Origin: Idiomarina sp.
Lineage (GTDB): Bacteria > Pseudomonadota > Gammaproteobacteria > Enterobacterales > Alteromonadaceae
Direction of reading: 5' to 3'
Length of the DNA: 64,000 nucleotides
Assembly (NCBI GenBank): GCA_022565355.1
Contig: JAIUMU010000002.1
Span: 512,971 to 576,970 of the forward strand
In this document: positions 1-8,793 of the stretch, in pieces
Layout of the letters: the number at the start of each line of letters is the position of its first letter
Position numbering within the stretch: the stretch's first letter is position 1
The notes under the pieces: model-generated
The model's input: only the letters and a program-made list of their open reading frames with translations
Database searches by the model: none
Told to the model about the DNA's origin: nothing
Made by a program: the position numbers and the translations under genes

Positions 1-3000
1 ATTGCCCATGTGTACCGATGTTTGGCGCTCGGCACAGCGCACCGGTAATCAGTTTTTCCCTGAGCCCGGATATACGTTACCAGAAGAAGCATTAAATAAT
101 CCGCTCCCGCAAACGTTAGCGCCTGGAGATTATTTACGGCGCGGTAATTTCGGTGATGTAAACGCAAATTGGAATGTAACCGGCGCTACGGCGCGAGTAT
201 ATGTAGATGGCAATCTAACCATACAGCGAGGTCGGCGGTTAAACGTTAACGGGCCAGCAGAGAACCTTATACTCGTTGTTACTGGCAATTTAACTATAGA
301 ACCAGATGTGCAAATTAATGGCTATATTTATGTGCAAGGCAATATTATCTTTACCCCTTTGAATACGCGCTGCACCTTTTTCAATTTATTGGGTGCTTGT
401 ATCGGTTCTTGGGTAAAAGACGAACCAGACTCAAGTATTACTGGGGGTGTTGTTACTAACGGTTCCATCATCACGCCAAATGGCACGGAGGGGTCAAATG
501 CTAGGAGGGAAGCAGCGCGAGCCACACCAATTTTTACCTTCACGCAACCAAACCGCGCTATTCAAGGTGGTCGGTTTTGTTTAGGGCAACCGCGGCAAGA
601 GTTATGGCTACAGTTTAGTGATAACAACTGGAGCCCAAGTGTTGGCTCAGTAGTAGATTCCTCACCACAAGCAAGTAGCGTTATAAATACTGGTGCGGGA
701 TTTTCATTCCCAACTGGCCCATTAAGCGTTCGCGCACCAATTCCCCCAAGCTTTGGTGCAGCAGGGCTTGATAGTGCACTAGTGGCCGATACCTCAACTA
801 ATTTTGAGGGAACATGTAGTTACGCAGAGTTTGCTCGTGACGATGTACAGTTCTTTTCCACCCCCAATAACCCCAGGATAGCGTCTAAAGGGAGCTTTAC
901 CATTGGCACCTGGGTTTATCCTACTAGTTTTCCTGGCTCTGATTTGATGACTATCGCTTCAAAAGATGAAAACTATGAGTTTCACATTACCAACGATGGA
1001 AGAATTAACTGGTGGTGGAACAATAGAAGCGGGCAGGTAAGGGAATTTACTTCTTCGTTTGCACTACCGCTGAATGAATGGAGCTATGTAGGCATTCGTT
1101 ACACCCCAGGGCAACAAACCATTTTTCGAGTTAATGGAAGCACATTACAAACCACCACTAATAGTGATAACTCTGGCATATTACAGAACCAACAGGCACT
1201 GTTAATTGGTGCAGACCATAATTTTACCAGCCGTAATTTCGATGGGCGTATTGATGAGTTTCGTTTTATACGCGGCGCATTAACAAATAATGAAATTATC
1301 GCCTTGGCGCAAGAGCGAGCTTCTGAATGCCAAGATTTACTTACATTAATATGCACCAGTGATGATTTTCAGAATGCCAACAACTTTAACTTATTGTGGC
1401 AAACGAATAAATCGTCGGGAGATTTTACGCCCCAGATTGTTAATGGTAGGTTGCGGCTAAACGAAGCGGTAGGAAACCAAGCCACTGTAGCCTCGTTACG
1501 CCGAGCTTTTCCTGCTGCAGAGAATTATATTGAACTTACCTTCGAGTTTTCTGCTTATGCGGGGAATTTATTCAATGGGAGTGTTGGCGGTGATGGTGTA
1601 GCCGTAGTGTTTTCTGATGCCGATGTTGTGCCTATTCCGGGCAGCTATGGTGGTTCGCTTGGCTACGCGCAACGTGATGGTTCTGGGGGGGGAGTTACCG
1701 GGCCTGGTTTTCAAGGGGGTTGGCTAGGAATTGGGCTCGATATCTATGGCAATTTCGCCCAAGCATCAGAGGGCAGGCAAGGTGGTTTAGGGCTCCCGCT
1801 AAGTGGCACTAGAAACCGTGTATCGCTGCGTGGCGCAGAACAAGCTGATTATCAATTTATTCGTTCATCTGCACAACTAACGGGAATGAGCTCTAGCAGT
1901 GCAACACCTCCGGCGCCAGATCAGTATAAAATTATTATTGATTCACGTGTAGCCAATACATCTATCATTACTGTTTTCCGGAAGCGCCCGAGCGATGCCG
2001 ATTTTGTTGAAGTAGTAGCGCCATTTAATATTTATAACGATTTACCTGCACAGCAACCTGCGGTGCCCGACCGCTTTAGAATCAGTTTTACCGGCAGCAC
2101 CGGGGGCGCTTTTAGTATTCATGAATTAGATAACGTAGAAGTGTGCGCTCTGCAATCGCAGCCATTAGGGGTTGTATTAGACCATGTACGCTTAAGCCAT
2201 TCCGGCGAGCTGGTAAGTTGCTTCACCGAAACCTTGAATGTTATCGGTTGTTTAAATGATGATTGCTCAGACCAATACAACGGAACTGGCGAGCTTCTGC
2301 TACAAGCCAGCAATGGCACTTGGGCAAACGCAACAGCAATTAATGGCGCCAATGCAACAGTAGAGCTTACAGCGGGTACAGGAACGGCCACCTTACAATA
2401 TCCGAGCGGTGGGATTGCCGCGTACACCTTGCTAGATAGTGATCCGATTGCCGTATCCAACAACCCTTTGCGATGCTTTATTGGCAATATTCTTGCACCC
2501 AATGCGAACGCCGTGCCTTGCCAAACAAGCTTTATCACTGCCGGTTTAGCCTTTGTAAATCCGAATAATATCAATCAGCTAGACCAGCGCCCTATCGTTG
2601 CGGGCACTAATAATACTCGCGCTATTCGCACGGTAGAAACCAATGTGTTAACCGGTGCCTGTGAAGCCCGAGTTGAAAATCAAACGTTACCCACCAACCT
2701 GCAGTTTAGTTGCCTGAATCCGGCAACCTGTGCGGCTGGTCAAACCGTAAACACTAATGGTGTTGTACTTTCAGCTAACTCCGCTAGCACGGTTCCACTT
2801 ACCTTCAATAGCAATGGTGTGGCTGAACTAACTAACTTTGCCTATACCGATGTTGGTGAAATTAGGCTTAATGCCAACCTGAGCATTCCTGAAAACACAG
2901 TAACGGAACAGCCTGCAATAACACTTAGTGGCGAAAGCCTTCCATTTGTGAGTACCCCTCATACATTAAGAGTATTGGCATTAAACAGCGATAATACTGT

Positions 3001-4228
3001 GCGCAACACTACCGATTCGTTTATTGCTGCAGGAGAAACTTTTTCATTAATCATTCAATCAGAAAATGCGCTTGGTGATGTAACACCTAATTTTGGCCGT
3101 GAGCTATCCCCTGCTGCGCCAACAGCCGCTTTCATTGAAACCATATTCCCCACCGCTGGATTCCCTGGTGTTTTAACGAATGGAAGTGCTTTTTCCGACA
3201 ACAACGCACCTGACGGCAGTGTGCGAAGTGACAATGTAGCTTGGAGTGAGGTAGGTTCCTTTACTATGCAGGCTGAACTACCGGGTAACACCTACTTAGG
3301 TGTAGATACCACCAGCACCTTAAATAGGCCTGCCAGCCCAATTGGTAAATTTTTTCCTGCCTATTTTAAAGTGGTTAACTCAAATGTAGTAGATGCTTGC
3401 ACCATTGGTCAATTTAGCTATATGGATAACCCCGATATTCTACTCAACTTCACTGTTGAAGCTCAAAATACTGGTGGTGTTATCACTCAAAATTACGGCC
3501 GAAACGATTACACAGGAACCGCTAACGTTTCTACTATTGCAACCACGAGCACTGATACTGCGGCCGATAGTTTTGCTGCAAGGTTCGCTTACTCTGCCGA
3601 TGCTTGGGTAAACGGAGTGCTTTTCTTTAATGAAGATAATGCGGTGTTTACGCGGCGCAACGATAACCTGCCTGATGGTCCATTTAACCCGGTTCAAGTA
3701 GGCTTACAAATCAGTGGTGAGCTTGATGGCCGCAACTTTTTGAGCGGCGATGCTTTACTTAATACTAGTGAAGGACCAAGTGTTCCTTTAACCGGACAAC
3801 TGAACCTGCGCTACGGCCGCTTAGTGCTGGAAAACATTGCCGGCCCCGATGATGAAGATTTAGCCGTAGATTTGCGGGCCCAGTTTTGGAATGGCACACA
3901 GTTTGTTACTAACACCGATGATGGGTGCACGCCATTTGCAGTGGCGAACCTGAGTATTATTTATAACCCCAGCGCGGTTGATACCACAGCAGGTGGCATA
4001 AATGGCAATATAGATGAAGGCCTAGTACCCTTCCCAGAATTGGTGTGGCAAGCACCAATAGCACCAAATAACGTAGGCGAATTTGAGTTTGAATACAGCG
4101 CCCCACCTTGGCTGCAATTTGATTGGGTAGATGCCGATGGTGTGCCGCACTTAAGCCCGCGCGCCTTTGCAAGTTTCGGCCAATACCGTGGCAATGATCG
4201 GATTATTTTCTGGCTTGAGCTGCGTTAG
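1..4228 (+). CDS. mshQ: MshQ-like MSHA pilus adhesin, 5' end outside window
   Basis: A very large secreted protein; the reading frame is open from the window edge for about 1,400 codons, so the true start lies upstream. Around residues 290-435 there is a LamG/concanavalin-like domain (SFTIGTWVYP, then FDGRIDEFRFIRG). About 450-720 is a second lectin-like beta-sandwich (GGDGVAVVF, GGWLGIGLDIYGNF). The remainder is the cysteine-containing DUF6701-type C-terminal region typical of MshQ, beginning near VVLDHVRLSHSG and ending in FWLELR. MshQ is the last gene of the mshCDOPQ half of MSHA clusters and is thought to be a pilus-associated surface or tip protein. Here it faces away from the mshI-A operon at 14.6-26.2 kb. 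The family call is good; the exact role is inferred from the family. Confidence 0.8.
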   Translation, partial: LPMCTDVWRSAQRTGNQFFPEPGYTLPEEALNNPLPQTLAPGDYLRRGNFGDVNANWNVTGATARVYVDGNLTIQRGRRLNVNGPAENLILVVTGNLTIEPDVQINGYIYVQGNIIFTPLNTRCTFFNLLGACIGSWVKDEPDSSITGGVVTNGSIITPNGTEGSNARREAARATPIFTFTQPNRAIQGGRFCLGQPRQELWLQFSDNNWSPSVGSVVDSSPQASSVINTGAGFSFPTGPLSVRAPIPPSFGAAGLDSALVADTSTNFEGTCSYAEFARDDVQFFSTPNNPRIASKGSFTIGTWVYPTSFPGSDLMTIASKDENYEFHITNDGRINWWWNNRSGQVREFTSSFALPLNEWSYVGIRYTPGQQTIFRVNGSTLQTTTNSDNSGILQNQQALLIGADHNFTSRNFDGRIDEFRFIRGALTNNEIIALAQERASECQDLLTLICTSDDFQNANNFNLLWQTNKSSGDFTPQIVNGRLRLNEAVGNQATVASLRRAFPAAENYIELTFEFSAYAGNLFNGSVGGDGVAVVFSDADVVPIPGSYGGSLGYAQRDGSGGGVTGPGFQGGWLGIGLDIYGNFAQASEGRQGGLGLPLSGTRNRVSLRGAEQADYQFIRSSAQLTGMSSSSATPPAPDQYKIIIDSRVANTSIITVFRKRPSDADFVEVVAPFNIYNDLPAQQPAVPDRFRISFTGSTGGAFSIHELDNVEVCALQSQPLGVVLDHVRLSHSGELVSCFTETLNVIGCLNDDCSDQYNGTGELLLQASNGTWANATAINGANATVELTAGTGTATLQYPSGGIAAYTLLDSDPIAVSNNPLRCFIGNILAPNANAVPCQTSFITAGLAFVNPNNINQLDQRPIVAGTNNTRAIRTVETNVLTGACEARVENQTLPTNLQFSCLNPATCAAGQTVNTNGVVLSANSASTVPLTFNSNGVAELTNFAYTDVGEIRLNANLSIPENTVTEQPAITLSGESLPFVSTPHTLRVLALNSDNTVRNTTDSFIAAGETFSLIIQSENALGDVTPNFGRELSPAAPTAAFIETIFPTAGFPGVLTNGSAFSDNNAPDGSVRSDNVAWSEVGSFTMQAELPGNTYLGVDTTSTLNRPASPIGKFFPAYFKVVNSNVVDACTIGQFSYMDNPDILLNFTVEAQNTGGVITQNYGRNDYTGTANVSTIATTSTDTAADSFAARFAYSADAWVNGVLFFNEDNAVFTRRNDNLPDGPFNPVQVGLQISGELDGRNFLSGDALLNTSEGPSVPLTGQLNLRYGRLVLENIAGPDDEDLAVDLRAQFWNGTQFVTNTDDGCTPFAVANLSIIYNPSAVDTTAGGINGNIDEGLVPFPELVWQAPIAPNNVGEFEFEYSAPPWLQFDWVDADGVPHLSPRAFASFGQYRGNDRIIFWLELR

Positions 4229-4239
4229 CAGCTTATCGC

Positions 4240-4277
4240 CGTAACAAAAGCGTAACCAAAGCGCGCTAAAGTGTAAC
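4240..4277 (+). promoter_or_regulatory. Candidate PhoB (Pho-box-like) direct repeats
   Basis: Two almost identical 11-bp units stand head to tail (CGTAACAAAAG, then CGTAACCAAAG), with another GTAAC 21 bp further on at 4273. PhoB binds 7-bp repeats spaced by AT-rich 4-mers, giving an 11-bp period. The site lies 30-65 bp before a secreted phosphatase start. The core is GTAAC rather than the E. coli GTCAT, so this is an inference. Confidence 0.45.
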
Positions 4278-4304
4278 ATTGCCCTTCAATTTTAGGAGTT
4301 TGCT

Positions 4305-5711
4305 ATGTTCACCCGCCAGCGCACGCGCGTGTTGCCTCTTACTTTGCTACTCACCAGTGCCTTTGCCCTTTCCGCTTGCACGTCTGGGTTGGCACCTTCG
4401 GCAGCGGTTAGCCCGGCCGGCCACCAAGAAGCAACAAACACAGTTACCTACTACACCAGCAAAACGCCATACCACCCCCGTGATGATTGGAAAAATTACA
4501 GCGCAGCCCCTGCAGGGTATCAATTAGTTAGTATTCAACATGTAGCGCGCCATGGTTCTCGCGGCCTTTCAAGCCCCGATGCCGATGATTTGGTGTTGCA
4601 ACTGTGGCTGCAGGCGCAACGAGAACAAGCACTTACACCACTAGGTTTAACATTAGGCCCAGCAGTAATTGACATTCTGCGCATTCACCATGATTTAGGC
4701 TATGGCCAACTCAGTGGTTTAGGTGAACAAGAACACCGTGATATGGCCAGCCGCCTTATCGCTCGGCACCAAGCTGCTTTAACTGAGCTAGCGCCAACAA
4801 AGCAGTTTGGCGTAATGCACTCGGGGCGCTCTCGTGCCCGTGATAGTGGCCATGCGTTTATTACCGGCTGGTTAGCAATAAAGCCAAACGACAGTGAGCG
4901 CTTTTTACCCGCAGAAGCCAATGAACAGGTAGTATACTTTCACTCTGCCGAAGGCTCCGAGGGCTATGATGCCTACAAAGATGGTCCGCGCGTTGCGGCG
5001 GTAATGAACGCCTACTTGGCCGATACCCGCACCTTAAATGCCAGCAATGAAATTCTTACCCCGCTGTTTCAGCCAGAATTTATTGCCCGCTTACACAGCG
5101 GCCATTATGCCTTTACTGCCTATGATGATCCGGAAGATAAAATTACTAATGCCGAAGAAGCGGCCATGGCGATATATGATTTGTTTAGTATTGCAGTAAA
5201 TTTATCTGCAGAAGGCGCACCCGATTTTACCCGCTTTATTCCGCCAGCTACCCGTGAATGGCTAGCATTTTTAGATGATGCCGATTCCTTTTATGGCCGT
5301 GGGCCTGGCTTTGCCGATGAAGATATTAGCTATGCAGCGGCGGGTAATTTAGTGCAGGATATGTATCAGCGAGCGCAAGCGGTGGCAAGTGGTAACAGTA
5401 ATGAGTTTGCCATGTTCCGCTTTACCCATGCGCAAGCATTAATGCCAGTAGCAACCTGGCTTGGCCTGCCCAATGCAACCCAGGCAGCCCCAGAGAATGA
5501 GCCCTTTAGTTACAACAATAACCCTTGGCGGGCAGCCATTATTGCGCCCATGAGTGCCAATATACAATGGGATGTATATCAAAACGATGCGGGTGAAACC
5601 CTTGTAAGAATGCTTTGGAACGAGCAAGAAACCGCGTTTGCGGCCCACTGCCAACCCTACCAAGGCTATTTTTATCAGCTCGCCGAACTGGGCCGCTGCT
5701 ACAACCTATAG
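4305..5711 (+). CDS. Histidine acid phosphatase (phytase/MINPP-like) lipoprotein
   Basis: Outer-membrane or periplasmic phosphomonoesterase of the histidine-phosphatase superfamily, branch 2, resembling multiple inositol polyphosphate phosphatases; the likely substrate is phytate or other organic phosphates. The signal peptide ends in lipobox LSAC with Cys25. The phosphate-binding motif RHGSR is at residues 82-86 (His83 nucleophile; the family motif is RHGxRxP). A distal HAQ at 375-377 sits where the proton-donor HAE/HD motif is expected. Length (468 aa) fits MINPP-type enzymes. The start is supported by AGGAG about 7 bp upstream. Pho-box-like repeats precede it, and a TonB-dependent receptor and a second phosphatase follow on the same strand. 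Phytate specificity is not proven by sequence. Confidence 0.82.
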   Translation: MFTRQRTRVLPLTLLLTSAFALSACTSGLAPSAAVSPAGHQEATNTVTYYTSKTPYHPRDDWKNYSAAPAGYQLVSIQHVARHGSRGLSSPDADDLVLQLWLQAQREQALTPLGLTLGPAVIDILRIHHDLGYGQLSGLGEQEHRDMASRLIARHQAALTELAPTKQFGVMHSGRSRARDSGHAFITGWLAIKPNDSERFLPAEANEQVVYFHSAEGSEGYDAYKDGPRVAAVMNAYLADTRTLNASNEILTPLFQPEFIARLHSGHYAFTAYDDPEDKITNAEEAAMAIYDLFSIAVNLSAEGAPDFTRFIPPATREWLAFLDDADSFYGRGPGFADEDISYAAAGNLVQDMYQRAQAVASGNSNEFAMFRFTHAQALMPVATWLGLPNATQAAPENEPFSYNNNPWRAAIIAPMSANIQWDVYQNDAGETLVRMLWNEQETAFAAHCQPYQGYFYQLAELGRCYNL

Positions 5712-5720
5712 ATATCCCTT

Positions 5721-5780
5721 GTCATCAAATGATCGCCATTAGGTAACCATTTGGTAACACAAGCGCACCGTTCTTGTCAT
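5721..5780 (+). promoter_or_regulatory. Candidate PhoB site array upstream of TonB receptor
   Basis: GTCAT/GTAAC cores occur at 5721, 5743, 5754 and 5776, all in one 11-bp register (spacings 22, 11 and 22). The 5743/5754 pair is the clearest. This is the periodicity of PhoB direct repeats. It ends about 50 bp before the receptor start and mirrors the array before the phosphatase gene, suggesting co-regulation by phosphate limitation (inference). Confidence 0.45.
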
Positions 5781-5831
5781 ATTACGCTTTTATGATGCTA
5801 TTCCATCACTACTACAACGATGGGATAGCAT

Positions 5832-8675
5832 ATGAAACCTTCAAACCTTGCAAAGGCTCGCACATCAAGCCGCACACAGCGCACTATTGTAGCTGTAGCC
5901 GTAGCAGCAGCACTTACCGGCTACGTAGCGGTAGCTCAAGCACAAAGCTACGTAAACGCTACTGCCTCTTCGGTACAAACCATTTCAGCACCCGCTATTC
6001 GCGGTCAGGTAGTAAGCCCTACTGGGCAATCATTACAGGGCGCTATTATTCGTTTAATGGGCACGAATCGCGAAACCACTACCGATCGCCAAGGGCGTTT
6101 TCGTTTTGATGGCTTAAGCCCAGGTAACTATGAAGTAAGCGTAGATTACATTGGCTTTCAAAACCAAACGGTGGCAGCAACGGTAACCGCCAACGCTGGC
6201 CAAGAATTTTTATTCGAGCTTGCAAGCTTATCGGTAGAGCGCATTCAAGTGGTAGGTAGCCGCGATGCCCAGGCCCGTGCCTTAAATGCCCAGCGTGCTG
6301 CCGATAACATTAAATCAGTGGTATCTTCCGATTTCTTGGGGCGTTTCCCAGATGCCAACGTTGCCGAATCTATGCAACGCTTGCCGGGCGCATCTATTCA
6401 GCGTGATCAGGGCGAAGGCAAATATGTAAACGTTCGTGGTGCGCCTCTTGAATACGCTAACGTATCCATTGATGGCGTGGTATTACCCTCACCCGATGGC
6501 GGTACTCGAGCAGTAGATTTAGATACCATTCCAGCTGATGTTATCGCTGCCCTAGAACTAACCAAAGCCATTACCCCCGATATGGATGCCGATGCCATAG
6601 CCGGTAACATTAATATTGTTACTCAGGGCGCTTTAGATGCCCAAGGCCGCATTATGCGTGGCAGCTTGGCTTTAGGCCGTAACGAAAAAGGCAATGGTGA
6701 TTCGCACCGCGTTTCTGCCACCTTTGGTGATCGCATTGGCGATAACAATAACTTAGGCTTTTTAGTATCGGTAAACAATAGCGAAACCAACCGGGTTACC
6801 GATAACGTAGAAACATCGTGGTTTGAAAATGATAATGGCGTATTTTTGCCAGAAGAGAACGAGTTTAAAGATTACGAAGTAAAGCGAAGCCGCACCGGCG
6901 CCAGCGCACGTATGGATTTCCGCCCTTCAGATGATGCCCATTTCTTTTTAAGCCACACCTACTCGCGCTTTGAAGATTATGAGTACCGTGATTCCTTGGT
7001 AGTAGAATATGATCGCTTTGAAGCAGGCTCTAACTCAGTTACAGGCGTTTCTGGCCGCACTACGTTTGAAAAAGAAATGCGCCACCGTACCTTTATCAAC
7101 CGCATTAATGCCACGCAGTTTGGCGGTCGCCATTTCCTAGACAATGTTACCATTGATTACTCTGCTGCTTACACCCGAGCATCGCAGGTGTATCCGGATC
7201 GTGATTACCTACTTTACCGCGAAACCAGCCGACCACGCATGGCGTACGATTACAGCAACCCAGATTTGCCAACATTCCAAATCCTTGATGGCGATAATAA
7301 CGTGGTGCGCAGTGATTTTAACTTCCCTGTTGAAGATTTAAGATGGCGCCGCTATGAACGCCGCTTCGGTGATGCCGAAGATAAAGAGCAAGCTTACACC
7401 CTAAACTTCACAATGCCAGGCGAATGGGGTAATGCCTACGCTACCTTTAAGTTTGGGGCGAAAATGCGGTTACGGGAAAAGTATAGTGATGAAGATCGCA
7501 GCCGCAATAGCGTTGGCGCCGGCGCACCTGCATTTGCTGATGTTATTATTGATCGTAATTCATTGCCATTTGATGGTTTTTACAATAATGGCCCGAAAAT
7601 GATTCGCAACTTTGTGGATGTTTACGGCTCATTGTTTGAAAACGAAGATTATTTACCACGAGTTGCCGCGTCTATTACCGGTGATTACCAAGCTAGCGAA
7701 GATACCTACGCTGCCTATGCCATGAATACCTTAGCCTGGCAAAACACCACACTAGCCTTTGGTGTGCGGGTTGAGCACACCAAGGTAACCGGTGATGCCT
7801 TTGAGTTTGATGCCGATACCGAGGAAGCTACACCCGTAAGCGCCAGCAGCGATTACACCAAGGTGTTTCCAAGTGTGCATTTACGCCATGAGCTGGATAA
7901 CGGAGTAATTCTACGCGCGGCTTACAGCACTGCATTAAGCCGCCCGAACTTCGAAGATATGGCACCCTACGTAATTGTGGAAGATCGCGAAACCGGTATT
8001 GGTAGCGTAGATATTGGCAACACCAGTTTAAAGCCAACCTTCGCCCATAACTTTGATTTAATGGCTGAGTACTACATTGAGCCACTTGGGTTAATTTCTG
8101 GTGGCTTGTTCTACAAAGATCTTAAAGATCCAATCTTTAAAGCGCGTAGCACCTTTGTGGGGGGTGAATTTGATGGCTTCCGCATGGTGCGCCCAGAAAA
8201 TGCCCGCAGCGGTGAAATTTATGGTTTAGAGCTCAACTGGCAACAATCGTTAGCCTTCTTGCCTGGTGCTTGGTCTGGTTTGGGCTTTTTGGCCAACTAT
8301 ACCTACACCGAATCATCTGCCGATTTGCCCTTCGGCATTGGCAAAACCGATTTAGCCGGTACCAGTAAAACCAGTTACAACTTAGGTATTAGCTATGATT
8401 CGGAACGCCTAAGTGCACAGTTAGCCTATAACTATCGCTCCGAGTTTATTGATAGTTACGATACCGCTAACCCGAACCTAAATGTGTACTGGGATGGCCG
8501 CGGCACCATGGATTTCACCCTCAGCTACAAAATTAATAGCAACTTCACCTTGTTTACCGAAGCCAGTAACTTAACCGATAGTAAAGCGGTGCGTTACCAA
8601 GGCGATCGTACTCGAGTGTATGAGCATGAGCAGTTTGGCCGTGCTTGGCAGGTTGGCGTGCGGATGAACTTCTAG
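5832..8675 (+). CDS. TonB-dependent outer-membrane receptor with carboxypeptidase-regulatory-like N-domain
   Basis: A 947-aa active-transport channel of the outer membrane. Domains in order: signal peptide (about 1-38, ending AQAQ), a CarboxypepD_reg-like beta-sandwich (about 55-130, IRGQVVSPTGQSLQGA), a plug domain (about 150-265, containing VNVRGAPLEYANVSIDGV and a TAITPDMDADAIAG-like end) and a 22-strand barrel ending in a C-terminal Phe (GVRMNF). The N-terminal and plug style match the large Xanthomonas/Caulobacter-type TonB receptor family. It lies between two secreted phosphatases and behind a Pho-box-like array, so a phosphorylated organic ligand such as an inositol phosphate is the likely substrate, but this is inferred from context only. 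The start has a weak ribosome site (GATGGGA). A rho-independent terminator follows. Confidence 0.85.
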   Translation: MKPSNLAKARTSSRTQRTIVAVAVAAALTGYVAVAQAQSYVNATASSVQTISAPAIRGQVVSPTGQSLQGAIIRLMGTNRETTTDRQGRFRFDGLSPGNYEVSVDYIGFQNQTVAATVTANAGQEFLFELASLSVERIQVVGSRDAQARALNAQRAADNIKSVVSSDFLGRFPDANVAESMQRLPGASIQRDQGEGKYVNVRGAPLEYANVSIDGVVLPSPDGGTRAVDLDTIPADVIAALELTKAITPDMDADAIAGNINIVTQGALDAQGRIMRGSLALGRNEKGNGDSHRVSATFGDRIGDNNNLGFLVSVNNSETNRVTDNVETSWFENDNGVFLPEENEFKDYEVKRSRTGASARMDFRPSDDAHFFLSHTYSRFEDYEYRDSLVVEYDRFEAGSNSVTGVSGRTTFEKEMRHRTFINRINATQFGGRHFLDNVTIDYSAAYTRASQVYPDRDYLLYRETSRPRMAYDYSNPDLPTFQILDGDNNVVRSDFNFPVEDLRWRRYERRFGDAEDKEQAYTLNFTMPGEWGNAYATFKFGAKMRLREKYSDEDRSRNSVGAGAPAFADVIIDRNSLPFDGFYNNGPKMIRNFVDVYGSLFENEDYLPRVAASITGDYQASEDTYAAYAMNTLAWQNTTLAFGVRVEHTKVTGDAFEFDADTEEATPVSASSDYTKVFPSVHLRHELDNGVILRAAYSTALSRPNFEDMAPYVIVEDRETGIGSVDIGNTSLKPTFAHNFDLMAEYYIEPLGLISGGLFYKDLKDPIFKARSTFVGGEFDGFRMVRPENARSGEIYGLELNWQQSLAFLPGAWSGLGFLANYTYTESSADLPFGIGKTDLAGTSKTSYNLGISYDSERLSAQLAYNYRSEFIDSYDTANPNLNVYWDGRGTMDFTLSYKINSNFTLFTEASNLTDSKAVRYQGDRTRVYEHEQFGRAWQVGVRMNF

Positions 8676-8713
8676 TTCTGCTGCACGAACGTTGCAACAC
8701 TGCGTTGTGAGCA

Positions 8714-8746
8714 AGCCAGTACGCACGGAAGCGTGCTGGCTTTTAT
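8714..8746 (+). terminator. Rho-independent terminator after the TonB receptor
   Basis: The 11-bp stem AGCCAGTACGC / GCGTGCTGGCT (one G-U pair) has a 6-nt loop and is followed by a T-rich tail. It separates the receptor from the downstream phosphatase. Confidence 0.85.
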
Positions 8747-8793
8747 CTTATGAAAGCTAAGGTATCACAGTTTTTTCCCAAAGAGGATGTACT

